Assembly: GCF_014701095.1 (NCBI RefSeq)
Contig: NZ_AP023439.1
Location: forward strand, 6,374,001 to 6,438,000
Direction of reading: 5' to 3'
Origin: Streptomyces tuirus
Lineage (GTDB): Bacteria; Actinomycetota; Actinomycetes; Streptomycetales; Streptomycetaceae
Length of the DNA: 64,000 bases
In this document: one piece after another, positions 1-8,287 of the stretch
Layout: the number at the start of each line of letters is the position of its first letter
Position numbering within the stretch: the stretch's first letter is position 1
Notes under the pieces: model-generated
Database searches by the model: none
Told to the model about the DNA's origin: nothing
The model's input: the letters and a program-made list of their open reading frames with translations, nothing else
Translations under genes and position numbers: made by a program

Positions 1-120
1 GAGGAGTTGCTGCTGCCCCAGGAGGACGCCGACCGGCGCGAACCGGCCGGCGTGCCCCCCGCGGCCGCGGCGGCTACTTCTTCTCCCGCCCCGGCAGGAA
101 CTCCTGCACCTTCGCCTTGA
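1..120 (+). CDS. Possible C-terminal tail of a gene entering from the left edge
   Basis: An open frame runs in from the window edge and stops at a TGA at 118-120. The visible 39 residues begin EELLLPQEDADRREP and end in an Ala/Pro/Thr-rich tail, and the first two dozen codons nearly all end in G or C, as expected for coding DNA here. The last 47 bases run convergently into the end of the thiamine-diphosphate enzyme gene. No domain is visible and another frame could carry the real gene, so this is only a candidate. Confidence 0.25.
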   Translation, partial: EELLLPQEDADRREPAGVPPAAAAATSSPAPAGTPAPSP

Positions 121-1867
121 AGCCCCGCTTGACCATTGCCCCCCGGTCCGCGTCGCCCTTCAGGACCGACGCGGCGGTCGCCTCCAGCTGGTCCCAGGTG
201 GCGTGCGGCGGGATCGGCGGAACAGCCGGATCGGTCAGGAAGTCCAGCACCGCGGGACCGTCCACCTCCAGCGCGGCCCGCCAGGCCGCCTCCACGTCCT
301 CCGGCTTCTCCACCCGGATGCCGGTCAGCCCCAGGGACCGGGCGAACGCGGCGTACCGCACGTCCGGAAGCTCCTGCGAGGGCAGGAACGACGGCGCGCC
401 ACCCATGGCCCGCATCTCCCAGGTGACCTGATTCAGATCGTGGTTGTCGAACACCGCGATCACCAGCCGCGGGTCCTCCCACGCGTGCCGGTACTTGGCC
501 GCCGTGATCAGCTCCGCCATCCCGTTCATCTGCATCGCGCCGTCCCCGACCAGCGCGATCGCCGGCCGGTCCGGATGAGCGAACTTCGCGCCGATCACAT
601 ACGGCACCGCGCAGCCCATCGTCGCCAGCGTGCCGGAGAGCGAGCCGCGCATCCCCGGCTTCATCGTCACGTGCCGGGCGTACCAGTTGGCCGTGGAGCC
701 CGAGTCGGACGTGACGATCGCGTCGTCCTGCAGCAGTGGGTTCAGCGCGCGGGCGACGTACTCCGGGTTGATCGGGTCGGCGTCCAGCCCGGCCCGGCGC
801 TCCATGACCTCACGCCAGCGCGTCACGTTGTCGCAGACCGTGTCGTACCACTCCCGCCCGCGCCCCTCCTCGATCAGCGGGAGCAGCCGCTCCAGCGTGG
901 CCTTCGCGTCACCGACCAGGTTCACCTCGTACGGGTAGCGCATCCCGACCATGTGCGGATCGATGTCGATCTGCACGCCCCGCGCCGAGCCGTACTCCGG
1001 CAGGAACTGGCTGTACGGGAACGACGACCCGATGGTCAGCAGCGTGTCGCAGTCCCGCATCAGCTCGTACGACGGGCGGGTGCCCAGCAGGCCGATCGAG
1101 CCGGTGACGTACGGCAGTTCATCGCTGAGGACGTCCTTGCCGAGCAGCGCCTTGGCGACGCCCGCGCCGAGCAGCTCGGCCATCTCCTCCACCTCGGCCC
1201 GCGCGCCGGCCGCGCCCTGGCCGACCAGGATCGCCACCTTGTCACCGGAGTTGAGGATCTCCGCGGCCCGCCGCAGCGAGTCGTCCGACGGCACCGTGGT
1301 CCACGCGCTGCGGTCCAGGCTGGAGGGCACCATCTTGAACTCGTGCGTCGGCGGCGCGTAGTCGAGCTCCTGGACGTCGCCGGGGATGATGACCGCGGTC
1401 GGGCAGCGGCGCGCGTACGCCGTGCGGATCGCCCGGTCCAGCACGTTCGGCAGCTGCTCCGGCACCGTCACCGTCTCCACGAAGTCGGAGGCGACGTCCT
1501 TGAACAGCGTGTGCAGATCGACTTCCTGCTGGTAGGAGCCGCCCATCGCGGTGCGGTGCGTCTGGCCGACGATCGCCAGCACCGGCACATGGTCCAGCTT
1601 GGCGTCGTACAGGCCGTTCAGCAGATGGATCGCCCCCGGGCCCGACGTCGCGGCGCACACCCCGAGCCGGCCGCTGAACTTGGCGTAGCCGACCGCCTGG
1701 AGCGCGGACATCTCCTCGTGCCGCGACTGCACGAAACGCGGCTCGTTCTCCGCCCTGCCCCACGCGGCGAGCAGACCGTTGATGCCGTCGCCCGGATAGC
1801 CGAAGACCTGCTCCACTCCCCACTCGCGCAGCCTCCGCAGGACATGGTCGGCGACTTTGGTGCTCAT
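74..1867 (-). CDS. Thiamine-diphosphate-dependent enzyme, pyruvate oxidase/dehydrogenase (PoxB) type
   Basis: A 597-residue member of the acetolactate synthase/pyruvate oxidase superfamily, most like the pyruvate:quinone oxidoreductase branch that decarboxylates pyruvate to acetate and CO2. The N-terminal PYR domain has the catalytic Glu in SRHEEMSA (Glu51). The middle domain is the nucleotide-binding type, and the C-terminal PP domain has the diphosphate/Mg motif GDG at 441-443 followed about 26 residues later by NHDLNQV. The ATG at 1865-1867 is chosen because GGGAGG sits about 6 bases upstream; the frame stays open further 5' but without family similarity. It is divergent from the sigma factor gene across 237 bp. 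Substrate is inferred from the family; a related carboligase role cannot be excluded. Confidence 0.85.
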   Translation of the reverse strand: MSTKVADHVLRRLREWGVEQVFGYPGDGINGLLAAWGRAENEPRFVQSRHEEMSALQAVGYAKFSGRLGVCAATSGPGAIHLLNGLYDAKLDHVPVLAIVGQTHRTAMGGSYQQEVDLHTLFKDVASDFVETVTVPEQLPNVLDRAIRTAYARRCPTAVIIPGDVQELDYAPPTHEFKMVPSSLDRSAWTTVPSDDSLRRAAEILNSGDKVAILVGQGAAGARAEVEEMAELLGAGVAKALLGKDVLSDELPYVTGSIGLLGTRPSYELMRDCDTLLTIGSSFPYSQFLPEYGSARGVQIDIDPHMVGMRYPYEVNLVGDAKATLERLLPLIEEGRGREWYDTVCDNVTRWREVMERRAGLDADPINPEYVARALNPLLQDDAIVTSDSGSTANWYARHVTMKPGMRGSLSGTLATMGCAVPYVIGAKFAHPDRPAIALVGDGAMQMNGMAELITAAKYRHAWEDPRLVIAVFDNHDLNQVTWEMRAMGGAPSFLPSQELPDVRYAAFARSLGLTGIRVEKPEDVEAAWRAALEVDGPAVLDFLTDPAVPPIPPHATWDQLEATAASVLKGDADRGAMVKRGFKAKVQEFLPGREKK

Positions 1868-2104
1868 GTACGACCTCCCGGACGTAGGGGGACAGAGCCG
1901 GCGGTACGAGTCACCCTGCGCGACGGCGGAAAACCTGTCCGGGTTTGCGGGTGGGGGCCGGGGGCAGGCGCCCATGAGTGCTTCGGACAGGAGGCACGTC
2001 CGTGGGAGCGGCGAGCGTGCCGCACCGGCGCCCCTGTCGACAGTGATCGCGCTCCCACGGTGACCGTCCAACCCAGAGCACGTTCAAGGGAATTGCGACG
2101 TATC

Positions 2105-2899
2105 ATGCCGACTCGATCCAGCACGAAGAAGCACCCCCACGACGACGCCCCCGACACCGCCGAGGCCTTCCGCAAGATCGCCTCCATGCCCGCCGGCCCG
2201 GAGCGCGACGCCCTCCGCGACGGGATCGTCGAGGCCTGGCTACCCATGGCGGACCGCCTCGCCGGACGCTTCCGCAGCCGCGGCGAGAACTTCGAGGACC
2301 TGCGTCAGGTCGCGGCCCTCGGCCTGGTCAAGGCCGTCGACCGCTACGACCCCGAGCGTGGCAACGCCTTCGAGAGCTACGCCGTACCGACCATCACCGG
2401 CGAGATCAAGCGGCACTTCCGCGACCACATGTGGACGCTGCATGTACCCCGCCGCGTCCAGGACCTGCGCAACCGCGTGCGCTCGGCCGGCCAGGACCTG
2501 TCCCAGACCATCTCCGGCCGCCGGCCCACCGTGGCCGAGATCGCCGCGCACACGAACCTGAGCGAGGAGGACGTCCAGGCCGGCCAGGAGGCACTGGAGA
2601 GCTTCACGGCGCTGTCCCTGGACGCGGAACTGCCCGGCAGCGAGGACGGCTACTCCCTGAGCGACGCGCTGGGCTCCTACGACCCGGCGCTGGACACCGT
2701 CGTCGACCGCGAGTCCGTGAAGGCCCGGCTGGCGGCACTGCCCGAGCGCGAGCGGGCGATCCTGTACATGCGGTTCTTCGGGGACATGACCCAGAGCCGG
2801 ATCGCCGAGGAGCTGGGGATCTCGCAGATGCACGTGTCCCGGCTGATCAGCCGGTGCTGCGGGCGGGTGCGGGAGCAGGTCATGCGGGACGCGGCCTGA
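2105..2899 (+). CDS. RNA polymerase sigma factor, SigB/SigF (stress-type, group 3) family
   Basis: A 264-residue sigma-70 factor of the group used by Streptomyces for osmotic and oxidative stress and development. Region 2 is at about 50-110 (ENFEDLRQVAALGLVKAVDR, then the core-binding and -10 reading part), region 3 at about 120-165, and region 4 with its helix-turn-helix at about 215-257 (MTQSRIAEELGISQMHVSRL). The ATG at 2105 is preceded by AAGGGA about 13 bases upstream, a little far; no better start with a family match lies upstream. No anti-sigma or anti-anti-sigma gene is adjacent, so its control is probably encoded elsewhere. Which of the several Streptomyces SigB paralogues it is cannot be told here. 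Confidence 0.9.
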   Translation: MPTRSSTKKHPHDDAPDTAEAFRKIASMPAGPERDALRDGIVEAWLPMADRLAGRFRSRGENFEDLRQVAALGLVKAVDRYDPERGNAFESYAVPTITGEIKRHFRDHMWTLHVPRRVQDLRNRVRSAGQDLSQTISGRRPTVAEIAAHTNLSEEDVQAGQEALESFTALSLDAELPGSEDGYSLSDALGSYDPALDTVVDRESVKARLAALPERERAILYMRFFGDMTQSRIAEELGISQMHVSRLISRCCGRVREQVMRDAA

Positions 2900-3025
2900 C
2901 GCACGGCCCCGGGACGTTCACCCGGTTGGAGGGCGCCGTCCCGCTAATGGGGCCCGGTCCCGCGCGGGGCCCACGGCGGCGGGCTGTCATGGCAGAGGGG
3001 TATGACTACCGAAGGAGTCCCCTCG

Positions 3026-3787
3026 ATGCGCCGCAGCCTGCACGCCCTGTCCGTCGCCGTCCTGGCCGGCTCAGCCCTGGTGGGCTTCGCGCCGGCGGTG
3101 TTCGCCGAACCGGCCGCCGAGGTCAGTCCCGCCACTGTCCAGCCCGGCGGCACGCTCACCGTCTCGGTCAGCTGCGATCCGACCGGAGGGCCCCCGCCCG
3201 ACAGCATCGACGCCACCTCGCAGGCCTTCGACGAGGGCACGGTGCCGCTGCAGAAGGTCACCGGTAACGACGACGAGGTGTCCGGCCCCGCCTACCGCGG
3301 CACGGCCCGCATCGCCTCCGCGGAGAACTTCGAGGGCGACCCGGACGCCCCGGGGGAGGACTCGGCCTGGAGCGTCGAGGGCACCTGCCCGGCCGCTCCC
3401 GGCGGCGAGGGCGCGACCTGGAGCGCGACGTTCACCGTCGCCCACGGCTCCGGTCCCCACAAGCCGTCGCACAAACCCACCCACGAGCCCCCGTACGACC
3501 CCACCCTCGAGCCCCCCTACGACCCCGCGCACGAGCCCCCGTACGACCCCACGCACCCCACCCACAAGCCCTGCCCCGAGCCCTCGCACCACTGGATGCC
3601 GAAAGCCCCCGGGGCGCACCCCACCGAGTGCGGCGAGGCGCCGGTCCGGCGCGGGGTGCGGGCCGGTGACGGCGGTGCCTTCACCGACTCCGTGCCCGCC
3701 CTGGTCGCGGGCGGGGTGCTGATCGCGGGCGCGTTCGGTGCCGCCGCGCACCGGCTGCGCCACCGGGAGAGCGACCCCCACCGCTGA
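3026..3787 (+). CDS. Secreted, Pro-rich repeat protein with C-terminal membrane anchor
   Basis: A 253-residue protein of unknown function. It opens with a signal peptide (MRRSL plus a hydrophobic run, likely cut after VFA at residue 27). An extracellular beta-type domain with two cysteines follows (SCDPTGG and GTCPAAPGG). Next comes a Pro/Tyr/His linker made of near-perfect ten-residue units (EPPYDPTxxx), and finally a hydrophobic segment near 222-240 ended by HRLRHRES, as in a C-terminal membrane anchor. There is no LPxTG sortase motif. AAGGAG lies 8 bases before the ATG. It follows the sigma factor gene by 126 bp in the same direction and could be one of its targets, which is only an inference. 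Similar proteins occur as hypotheticals in Streptomyces. Confidence 0.75.
   Translation: MRRSLHALSVAVLAGSALVGFAPAVFAEPAAEVSPATVQPGGTLTVSVSCDPTGGPPPDSIDATSQAFDEGTVPLQKVTGNDDEVSGPAYRGTARIASAENFEGDPDAPGEDSAWSVEGTCPAAPGGEGATWSATFTVAHGSGPHKPSHKPTHEPPYDPTLEPPYDPAHEPPYDPTHPTHKPCPEPSHHWMPKAPGAHPTECGEAPVRRGVRAGDGGAFTDSVPALVAGGVLIAGAFGAAAHRLRHRESDPHR
3478..3566 (+). repeat. Coding tandem repeat, 30-bp units (EPPYDPTxxx)
   Basis: Three consecutive 30-base units encode HEPPYDPTL, EPPYDPAH, EPPYDPTHPT-type decapeptides, followed by a partial unit HKPCPEP. The DNA is almost identical between units (gagcccccgtacgacccc core). It forms the extracellular spacer of the secreted protein, so its copy number may vary between strains without breaking the frame. 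Confidence 0.8.
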
Positions 3788-3996
3788 CCCCCCGGGCCCG
3801 TTCCACCGCCCCGGAAGGGCCCGGCTTCCCCCGGCGCGGCCCGCTCATGCTGTGACCGTCACAACCCGGCCGGGCGCTCATGGGGCGGCGGCACCCTGGG
3901 TACTCAGTGCCCGAGGGCACGAGCCGCACCGTACGGCGCACGAGCCGAAGGGCACACCACACGGCGGCACCAGGCACTGGCACTGCGGAGGTACGG

Positions 3997-5244
3997 ATGC
4001 GGCGGACGGCCCCCGAAGGTCACGGCCCCGTCCGGTTCGGGCCGCCGTTCCCCGAGGACGGGCTGCCCGTCCTGCCGGAGCTGTCCGCGGTACTCGCCGC
4101 CGCCGCGTCCCGGGGCGCCCACGGGCCCGTCGGCGGCGGCCGGGCCCTGCGCGAAGCGGCCTGCGGCCACTGGGACCGGCGCGGACTGCACTGCGATCCC
4201 GACCGGGTGGCCGCCGCCCCCGGCTCGCCCGCCCTGCTGCTCGCGCTCACCGCCGCCCTCGGCGGCGACGTCCTCGTGCCGAGACCCTGCGCCGCCTGGT
4301 GGGCGCCGTACGCCCGCCTGCTGGGGCGCCCCGTCTTCCATGTGCCGACCCCGCCGGAGAGCGGCGGTGTTCCGGACCCGTACGCCCTGCTGGAGACCGT
4401 GCGGCGGGTCCGCGCCGAGGGCGGTGACCCGCGGCTGCTCGTGCTGTCCGTCGCCGACGACCCCACCGCGACCGTCGCCCCTCCCGAACTGCTGCACGAG
4501 ACCGTCGAGGCCGCCCAGGGGGAGGGCCTGCACCTCGTCAGCGACGAGACCTGGCGCGACACCCTGCACGACCCGCACGACACCGTGCTCCTCAGCCCCG
4601 CCGAGATGGTGCCCGACCGGGTCACCGTCGTCACCGACCTGGCCGGTGCCCTGCTCCCGCCCGGTTGGCCGGCCGCCGTGGCCCGCTTTCCGGCCGGTGC
4701 GGACGGCGAGGGCCTCCACGCGCGCGTGCTCGACATCCTCACCGCCCTCGACGCCCGGGTCGCCGCGCCGGTCGCCGCGGCGGCCGGGTACGCCCTGGGG
4801 GAGCCCGAAGCGGTCACCGCGCGCGTGGCGGCCACCGTGCGCCTGCACGCGCTCCTGGCCGCCGAGGCGCACGCGGCCGTCGTCGCCGCGGGAGCCCTCG
4901 CCCGGCCCCCGCGCTGCGGCCGCCACCTGTACGTGGACCTGGCCCCGCTGCGCCCCGCGCTGACCGCGCACGGCGTCGGCGACGCACAGGAACTGGAGGA
5001 CTTCCTCGGTGCCCGCCTCGGTATGCCCTCCCCGGGCGGGCACCGCTTCGGCGACGACCTCGAAGCCCCGCGCGTGAGGCTCTCCACCGGCGCACTGGTA
5101 ACCGGTTCCGACGCGGAACGCGCGGAATGCCTCACCTCACCCACACCGTTGGAACTGCCGCAGGTGCACCGCGCGTTGAGCCGGCTGAAGTCGGTCTTCG
5201 ACGATCTCCGCGACGAAGCTCAGCGATGGGAGCCTCCTCGATGA
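3997..5244 (+). CDS. Aminotransferase class I/II-fold protein lacking the PLP lysine
   Basis: A 415-residue protein with the large-domain layout of fold-type I PLP enzymes. Landmarks are an N-terminal segment, the pyridine-nitrogen Asp in SDETW (Asp183), and a C-terminal small domain with PRVRLSTGALV, where the carboxylate-binding Arg usually lies. Where the family has S-x-S-K about 30 residues after the Asp, this protein reads TDLAGALLPPGW (213-224): the Schiff-base Lys is gone. The whole protein holds one Lys, near the C-terminus (SRLKSVF). It is therefore likely to be a non-catalytic or re-purposed member. The ATG at 3997 follows GGAGG by 5 bases. Its stop overlaps the next gene's ATG (ATGA), so it is co-translated with the metallo-beta-lactamase-fold gene. 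Confidence 0.75.
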   Translation: MRRTAPEGHGPVRFGPPFPEDGLPVLPELSAVLAAAASRGAHGPVGGGRALREAACGHWDRRGLHCDPDRVAAAPGSPALLLALTAALGGDVLVPRPCAAWWAPYARLLGRPVFHVPTPPESGGVPDPYALLETVRRVRAEGGDPRLLVLSVADDPTATVAPPELLHETVEAAQGEGLHLVSDETWRDTLHDPHDTVLLSPAEMVPDRVTVVTDLAGALLPPGWPAAVARFPAGADGEGLHARVLDILTALDARVAAPVAAAAGYALGEPEAVTARVAATVRLHALLAAEAHAAVVAAGALARPPRCGRHLYVDLAPLRPALTAHGVGDAQELEDFLGARLGMPSPGGHRFGDDLEAPRVRLSTGALVTGSDAERAECLTSPTPLELPQVHRALSRLKSVFDDLRDEAQRWEPPR

Positions 5245-6284
5245 CGCAGCAGTCCGAGTCGACCGCCGGCACGACCACCCGGCAAGCCCACGAGCCGGGG
5301 CTCCCGTACCCGCCCCTGGCCGAACCCCGGCCGCTGGCCGAGCGGCGGGTGTGGCCGCGCACCTTCCACGACCGGCTGACCGCGCCGCTCCCGGGCCTGA
5401 AGGCCATGGCCCGCTTCGCCCGGGAGGGCGCGGTGAGACCGGGCCCGCAGGGCCTCGCCGACATCCCCCGGCTGCCCTACGCCCCCGCCCCGCTGCCCCG
5501 CGTCGACGCCCGCACCGTCGCCGTCACCTGGGCGGGGCACGCCAGTTGGGTGCTGCGCATCGGCGGACTGACCGTCCTCACCGACCCGGTGTGGTCCCGC
5601 CGCATCCTCGGCACCCCGGCCCGGATCACGCCCGTGGGCGTCCCCTGGGAGGACCTGCCCCGCGTCGACGCCGTCGTCATCAGCCACAACCACTACGACC
5701 ACCTGGACGCCCCCACGCTGCGCCGGCTCCCGCGCGACACCCCGGTGTTCGTGCCGGCCGGACTCGCCCGCTGGTTCCACCGCCGCCGCTTCACGCGCGT
5801 GACCGAGCTCGACTGGTGGGAGGCGGCCGAACTGGACGGCGTCCGCTTCGACTTCGTCCCCTCCCACCACTGGTCCAAGCGCAGCCTCACCGACACCTGC
5901 CACAGCCTCTGGGGCGGCTGGGTCCTCACCGACCAAGACGGCGGGCGCGTCTACTTCGCCGGCGACACCGGCTACGGCCACTGGTTCTCCCGCATCGGCC
6001 GCCGCTACCCCGGCATCGACCTGGCCCTGCTCCCCATCGGCGCCTACGATCCGCGCTGGTGGCTCCGTGACGTCCACTGCGACCCGGAGGAGGCGGTCCG
6101 CGCGGCTCAGGACCTGGGCGCGCGCCGGATGGCCCCCATGCACTGGGCCACGTTCGTGCTGTCGGCGGAACCGGTCATGGAGCCCCTGACGCGGGTGCGG
6201 GCGGCCTGGGAGAAGGCGGGGCTGCCCCGCGAGGACCTCTGGGACATGCCGGTGGGCGCCTCCCGGGTGCTGTCCGGCGACTGA
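5241..6284 (+). CDS. Metallo-beta-lactamase-fold hydrolase, NAPE-PLD/UlaG-like
   Basis: A 347-residue metal-dependent hydrolase. The active-site signature HNHYDH (His149-x-His151-x-Asp153-His154) is intact, with VTWAGHASWVLRIGG before it, SHHWSKRS and YFAGDTGYG in the middle, and a late His in APMHWATF. The long N-terminal extension (about 90 residues, including PLPGLKAMARF) and the GHAS strand are typical of the group containing N-acyl-phosphatidylethanolamine phospholipase D, so a phospholipid-like substrate is plausible but unproven. The ATG at 5241 overlaps the upstream stop in ATGA, with GGGAG 8 bases upstream; an ATG 15 bases earlier is possible but has a weaker ribosome site. No signal peptide is seen. 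Confidence 0.85.
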   Translation: MTQQSESTAGTTTRQAHEPGLPYPPLAEPRPLAERRVWPRTFHDRLTAPLPGLKAMARFAREGAVRPGPQGLADIPRLPYAPAPLPRVDARTVAVTWAGHASWVLRIGGLTVLTDPVWSRRILGTPARITPVGVPWEDLPRVDAVVISHNHYDHLDAPTLRRLPRDTPVFVPAGLARWFHRRRFTRVTELDWWEAAELDGVRFDFVPSHHWSKRSLTDTCHSLWGGWVLTDQDGGRVYFAGDTGYGHWFSRIGRRYPGIDLALLPIGAYDPRWWLRDVHCDPEEAVRAAQDLGARRMAPMHWATFVLSAEPVMEPLTRVRAAWEKAGLPREDLWDMPVGASRVLSGD

Positions 6285-6286
6285 CC

Positions 6287-6949
6287 TCAGGACCGGGAGG
6301 AGCCGCGCACCCGCCGCCACACCGCCGGCACCGCGCTGAGCAGCAGCGTCAGCGCGATCGCCGCCACCACGCCCTGCCACGGCTCGGCGAACAGCGCCCC
6401 CCCGAGGATCCCGATCAACTGGTACGTGGCGGCCCAGGCCAGACAGGCCGGCAGGTTTCCCCGGGAGAACCTCCGCAGCGGCCACTCGGCCAGCAGACAG
6501 GCCAGCATCACCGGGATGCGCCCCGCGGGCACCAGCCGGGACAGCACCAGCACCGCCACCCCGTGGGCGGAGAGCTTCTCCTGTGCCTGCTCCAGCCGGT
6601 CCTCCGGCGCCCGCGACCGGATCGCCTCCAGCCACCGCGAGCCGTTCCTCGACTTCAGCCCGCGCCGCCCCAGCCAGTACAGCGTCGCATCGCCCAGGAA
6701 CGCCGCCAGCGACGCCGTCACGAACACCATCGCCAGGGAGAAGGGCGCCGTCCGGTGCACGGCGACCACCGCCGCCGAACTCACCAGCGCCCCCGTCGGA
6801 ATCACCGGAACCAGCGCCCCGGCCAGCACCAGCACGAAGAGCGTCGGATACCCGATCGCCTGCTGCGTGGACTCCGGAACCACCGACGCCGGTGTGACAA
6901 CCGACGCCGTGAGCAGGTACACCGGCGCCGACGGCGCGGACCAGCTCAC
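6287..6949 (-). CDS. DedA/SNARE-associated family membrane protein
   Basis: A 220-residue polytopic membrane protein of the DedA family, whose members are linked to phospholipid flipping and envelope integrity. Visible features are a hydrophobic N-terminus (YLLTASVVTPASV), the re-entrant segment LVLAGALVPVIPTGALV, the cytoplasmic loop GDATLYWLGRRGLKS, the conserved Arg motif LVLSRLVPAGRIPVMLACLL, and two C-terminal helices. The start is a GTG at 6947-6949 that overlaps the upstream hydrolase stop (GTGA), so the two are translationally coupled. Pairing with a metallo-beta-lactamase-fold enzyme of the lipid-hydrolase group suggests a shared membrane-lipid job, which is inference. Confidence 0.85.
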   Translation of the reverse strand: MSWSAPSAPVYLLTASVVTPASVVPESTQQAIGYPTLFVLVLAGALVPVIPTGALVSSAAVVAVHRTAPFSLAMVFVTASLAAFLGDATLYWLGRRGLKSRNGSRWLEAIRSRAPEDRLEQAQEKLSAHGVAVLVLSRLVPAGRIPVMLACLLAEWPLRRFSRGNLPACLAWAATYQLIGILGGALFAEPWQGVVAAIALTLLLSAVPAVWRRVRGSSRS

Positions 6950-7719
6950 CGCGCGGCCTTCACACGCACGCTCTCCCCGTGCCCGAGCCGGTGCACCGCC
7001 ACGTCGGGCGCTTCCCGTGCCGCCAGCCGGACGAACTCCTCCCCCGGCGCGTGGAACTCGTGGGGGCGCACGGCGTCCATGCCGATCGGCCAGTACGTGC
7101 CGTAGTGCACCGGCACCGCGCTGTGCGGCGCCAGCCGCGCCAGAGCCTGCGCCGCCCGGCCCGCGTCCAGGTGCCCCTCGCCCAGGTAGGGCCCCCAGCC
7201 GCCCACCGGCAGCAGCGCCACCTCGACCGGCCCGACCTCCTTCGCCATGTCGTCGAACAGCCCGGTGTCCCCGGCGAAGTACGTACGGGCCTCGCCGGCG
7301 ATGACGTAGCCGAGGGCGGGGGAGCGGTGCGGTCCGAACGGCAGCCGCCGCCCGTCGTGCCGCGCGGGCACCGCCCGTACCACGATGTCGCCGACCGGGG
7401 TCTCGTCCCCGGGGGCCACCTCGCTCACCCGCAGGTGCGCGAGCCGGCGCAGACCCGGCACCGCCCGGCGCGCGCCCCGGGGCACGAGCAGGCGCGTGCC
7501 CTCGGCGAGCCGCATCAGCGACGGCAGGTGCAGGTGGTCGGCGTGCAGATGCGACACCAGCGCCACGTCCGCGCGCGGGGCGCCGGGGGGCGGCAGCGCT
7601 CCGCGCCGGCGCCGCAGGTGCGCGAGCCGGCGTGCGAACAGGGGATCCGTGAGCACGCGCACGTTCGAATCCTCGACGGTGCAAGTGGCGTGACCCCACC
7701 AGGTGATCTCCACCGGCAC
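6946..7719 (-). CDS. Metallo-beta-lactamase-fold hydrolase, UlaG-like
   Basis: A 257-residue cytosolic hydrolase. The first strand ITWWGHATCTVE is followed by LTDPLF, the metal-binding motif SHLHADH, an Asp in YFAGDTGLF, and a late His in VPVHYGTYWPIG. Domain order matches the UlaG/RomA branch. It is shorter than the other hydrolase in this window because it lacks the N-terminal extension. The GTG start (7717-7719) has AAGGAGG 8 bases upstream, one of the best ribosome sites here. Its stop overlaps the DedA gene start. It is divergent from the TTA-containing small gene across 83 bp. Substrate unknown. Confidence 0.85.
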   Translation of the reverse strand: MPVEITWWGHATCTVEDSNVRVLTDPLFARRLAHLRRRRGALPPPGAPRADVALVSHLHADHLHLPSLMRLAEGTRLLVPRGARRAVPGLRRLAHLRVSEVAPGDETPVGDIVVRAVPARHDGRRLPFGPHRSPALGYVIAGEARTYFAGDTGLFDDMAKEVGPVEVALLPVGGWGPYLGEGHLDAGRAAQALARLAPHSAVPVHYGTYWPIGMDAVRPHEFHAPGEEFVRLAAREAPDVAVHRLGHGESVRVKAAR

Positions 7720-7802
7720 TTCTTTGCCTCCTTCGCGCGACTCCCCCGAAGCCTACGTGCAGGGGTAGGGTCGGCGGCGAAACCGGAGGTGAGGGGGACG
7801 CC

Positions 7803-8204
7803 ATGGTGCCGGTGCGGGTCACGGCGATCGCGAGTCTGACGCCGCTCGAGGAGCTGGACGACGATCCGTTCCTGGTCGACTCCCGCAGTCAGCACGCGAT
7901 GTGCGCCCGCTGGGCCGCCGAGCGGGGCTACGTGGTCAGCCGCGAGTTACTGGTCCGGGGACTGCGGCCCGACCACGGCGCCCTGTGGGACGGCGTCCGG
8001 CCCGGCCTGGACCTGTTCGTCGCGCCCAGCCGGCGGGTGCTGGAGAGCGCGCTCGCCTCCGTCGAGGAGTTCACCGCCGAGTGCGCGCGGCGAGGTGTAC
8101 GCGTCGAGACGGCGGGGCATGCGGAACCCGCGTACGACGCCGCGATGAAAGCCTGCGTGCACCGGCGGCTGTCGATGCCGACGGCCGGCTACGACGGCCG
8201 CTGA
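7803..8204 (+). CDS. Small protein with resolvase-like layout and a TTA codon
   Basis: A 133-residue protein that I do not recognise with certainty. Its layout recalls the catalytic domain of serine recombinases: SRSQHAMCARWAAERGYVVSR near the start, then a strand VRPGLDLFVAP, an Arg-rich helix, and ECARRGVRVETAG near the end. The catalytic Ser/Arg set is not evident, so it is more likely a non-recombining relative or an unrelated alpha/beta fold. Codon 49 is TTA (7947-7949), the only in-frame TTA I found among the genes called here. In Streptomyces this would make translation depend on the bldA leucyl-tRNA and so on developmental stage. The ATG follows GGAGGTGAGGGGG. Confidence 0.65.
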   Translation: MVPVRVTAIASLTPLEELDDDPFLVDSRSQHAMCARWAAERGYVVSRELLVRGLRPDHGALWDGVRPGLDLFVAPSRRVLESALASVEEFTAECARRGVRVETAGHAEPAYDAAMKACVHRRLSMPTAGYDGR

Positions 8205-8287
8205 AAGTCCTCCCACACCGGGGTGTGACCTGGGGACGAAGCCGCCCGGCCGGACGTTGGGACACTGTGGGGGAGGACCCGCGGCGG

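Noticed and set aside
203..2104. Long plus-strand extension upstream of the sigma factor
   Set aside because: It reads antisense to the thiamine-diphosphate enzyme and has Arg/His/Val-rich shadow composition. The sigma factor similarity starts at the ATG at 2105.
8214..8226. CACACC-G-GGTGTG inverted repeat after the TTA gene
   Set aside because: A loop of one base cannot fold as an RNA hairpin; as DNA it might be an operator but there is no supporting context.
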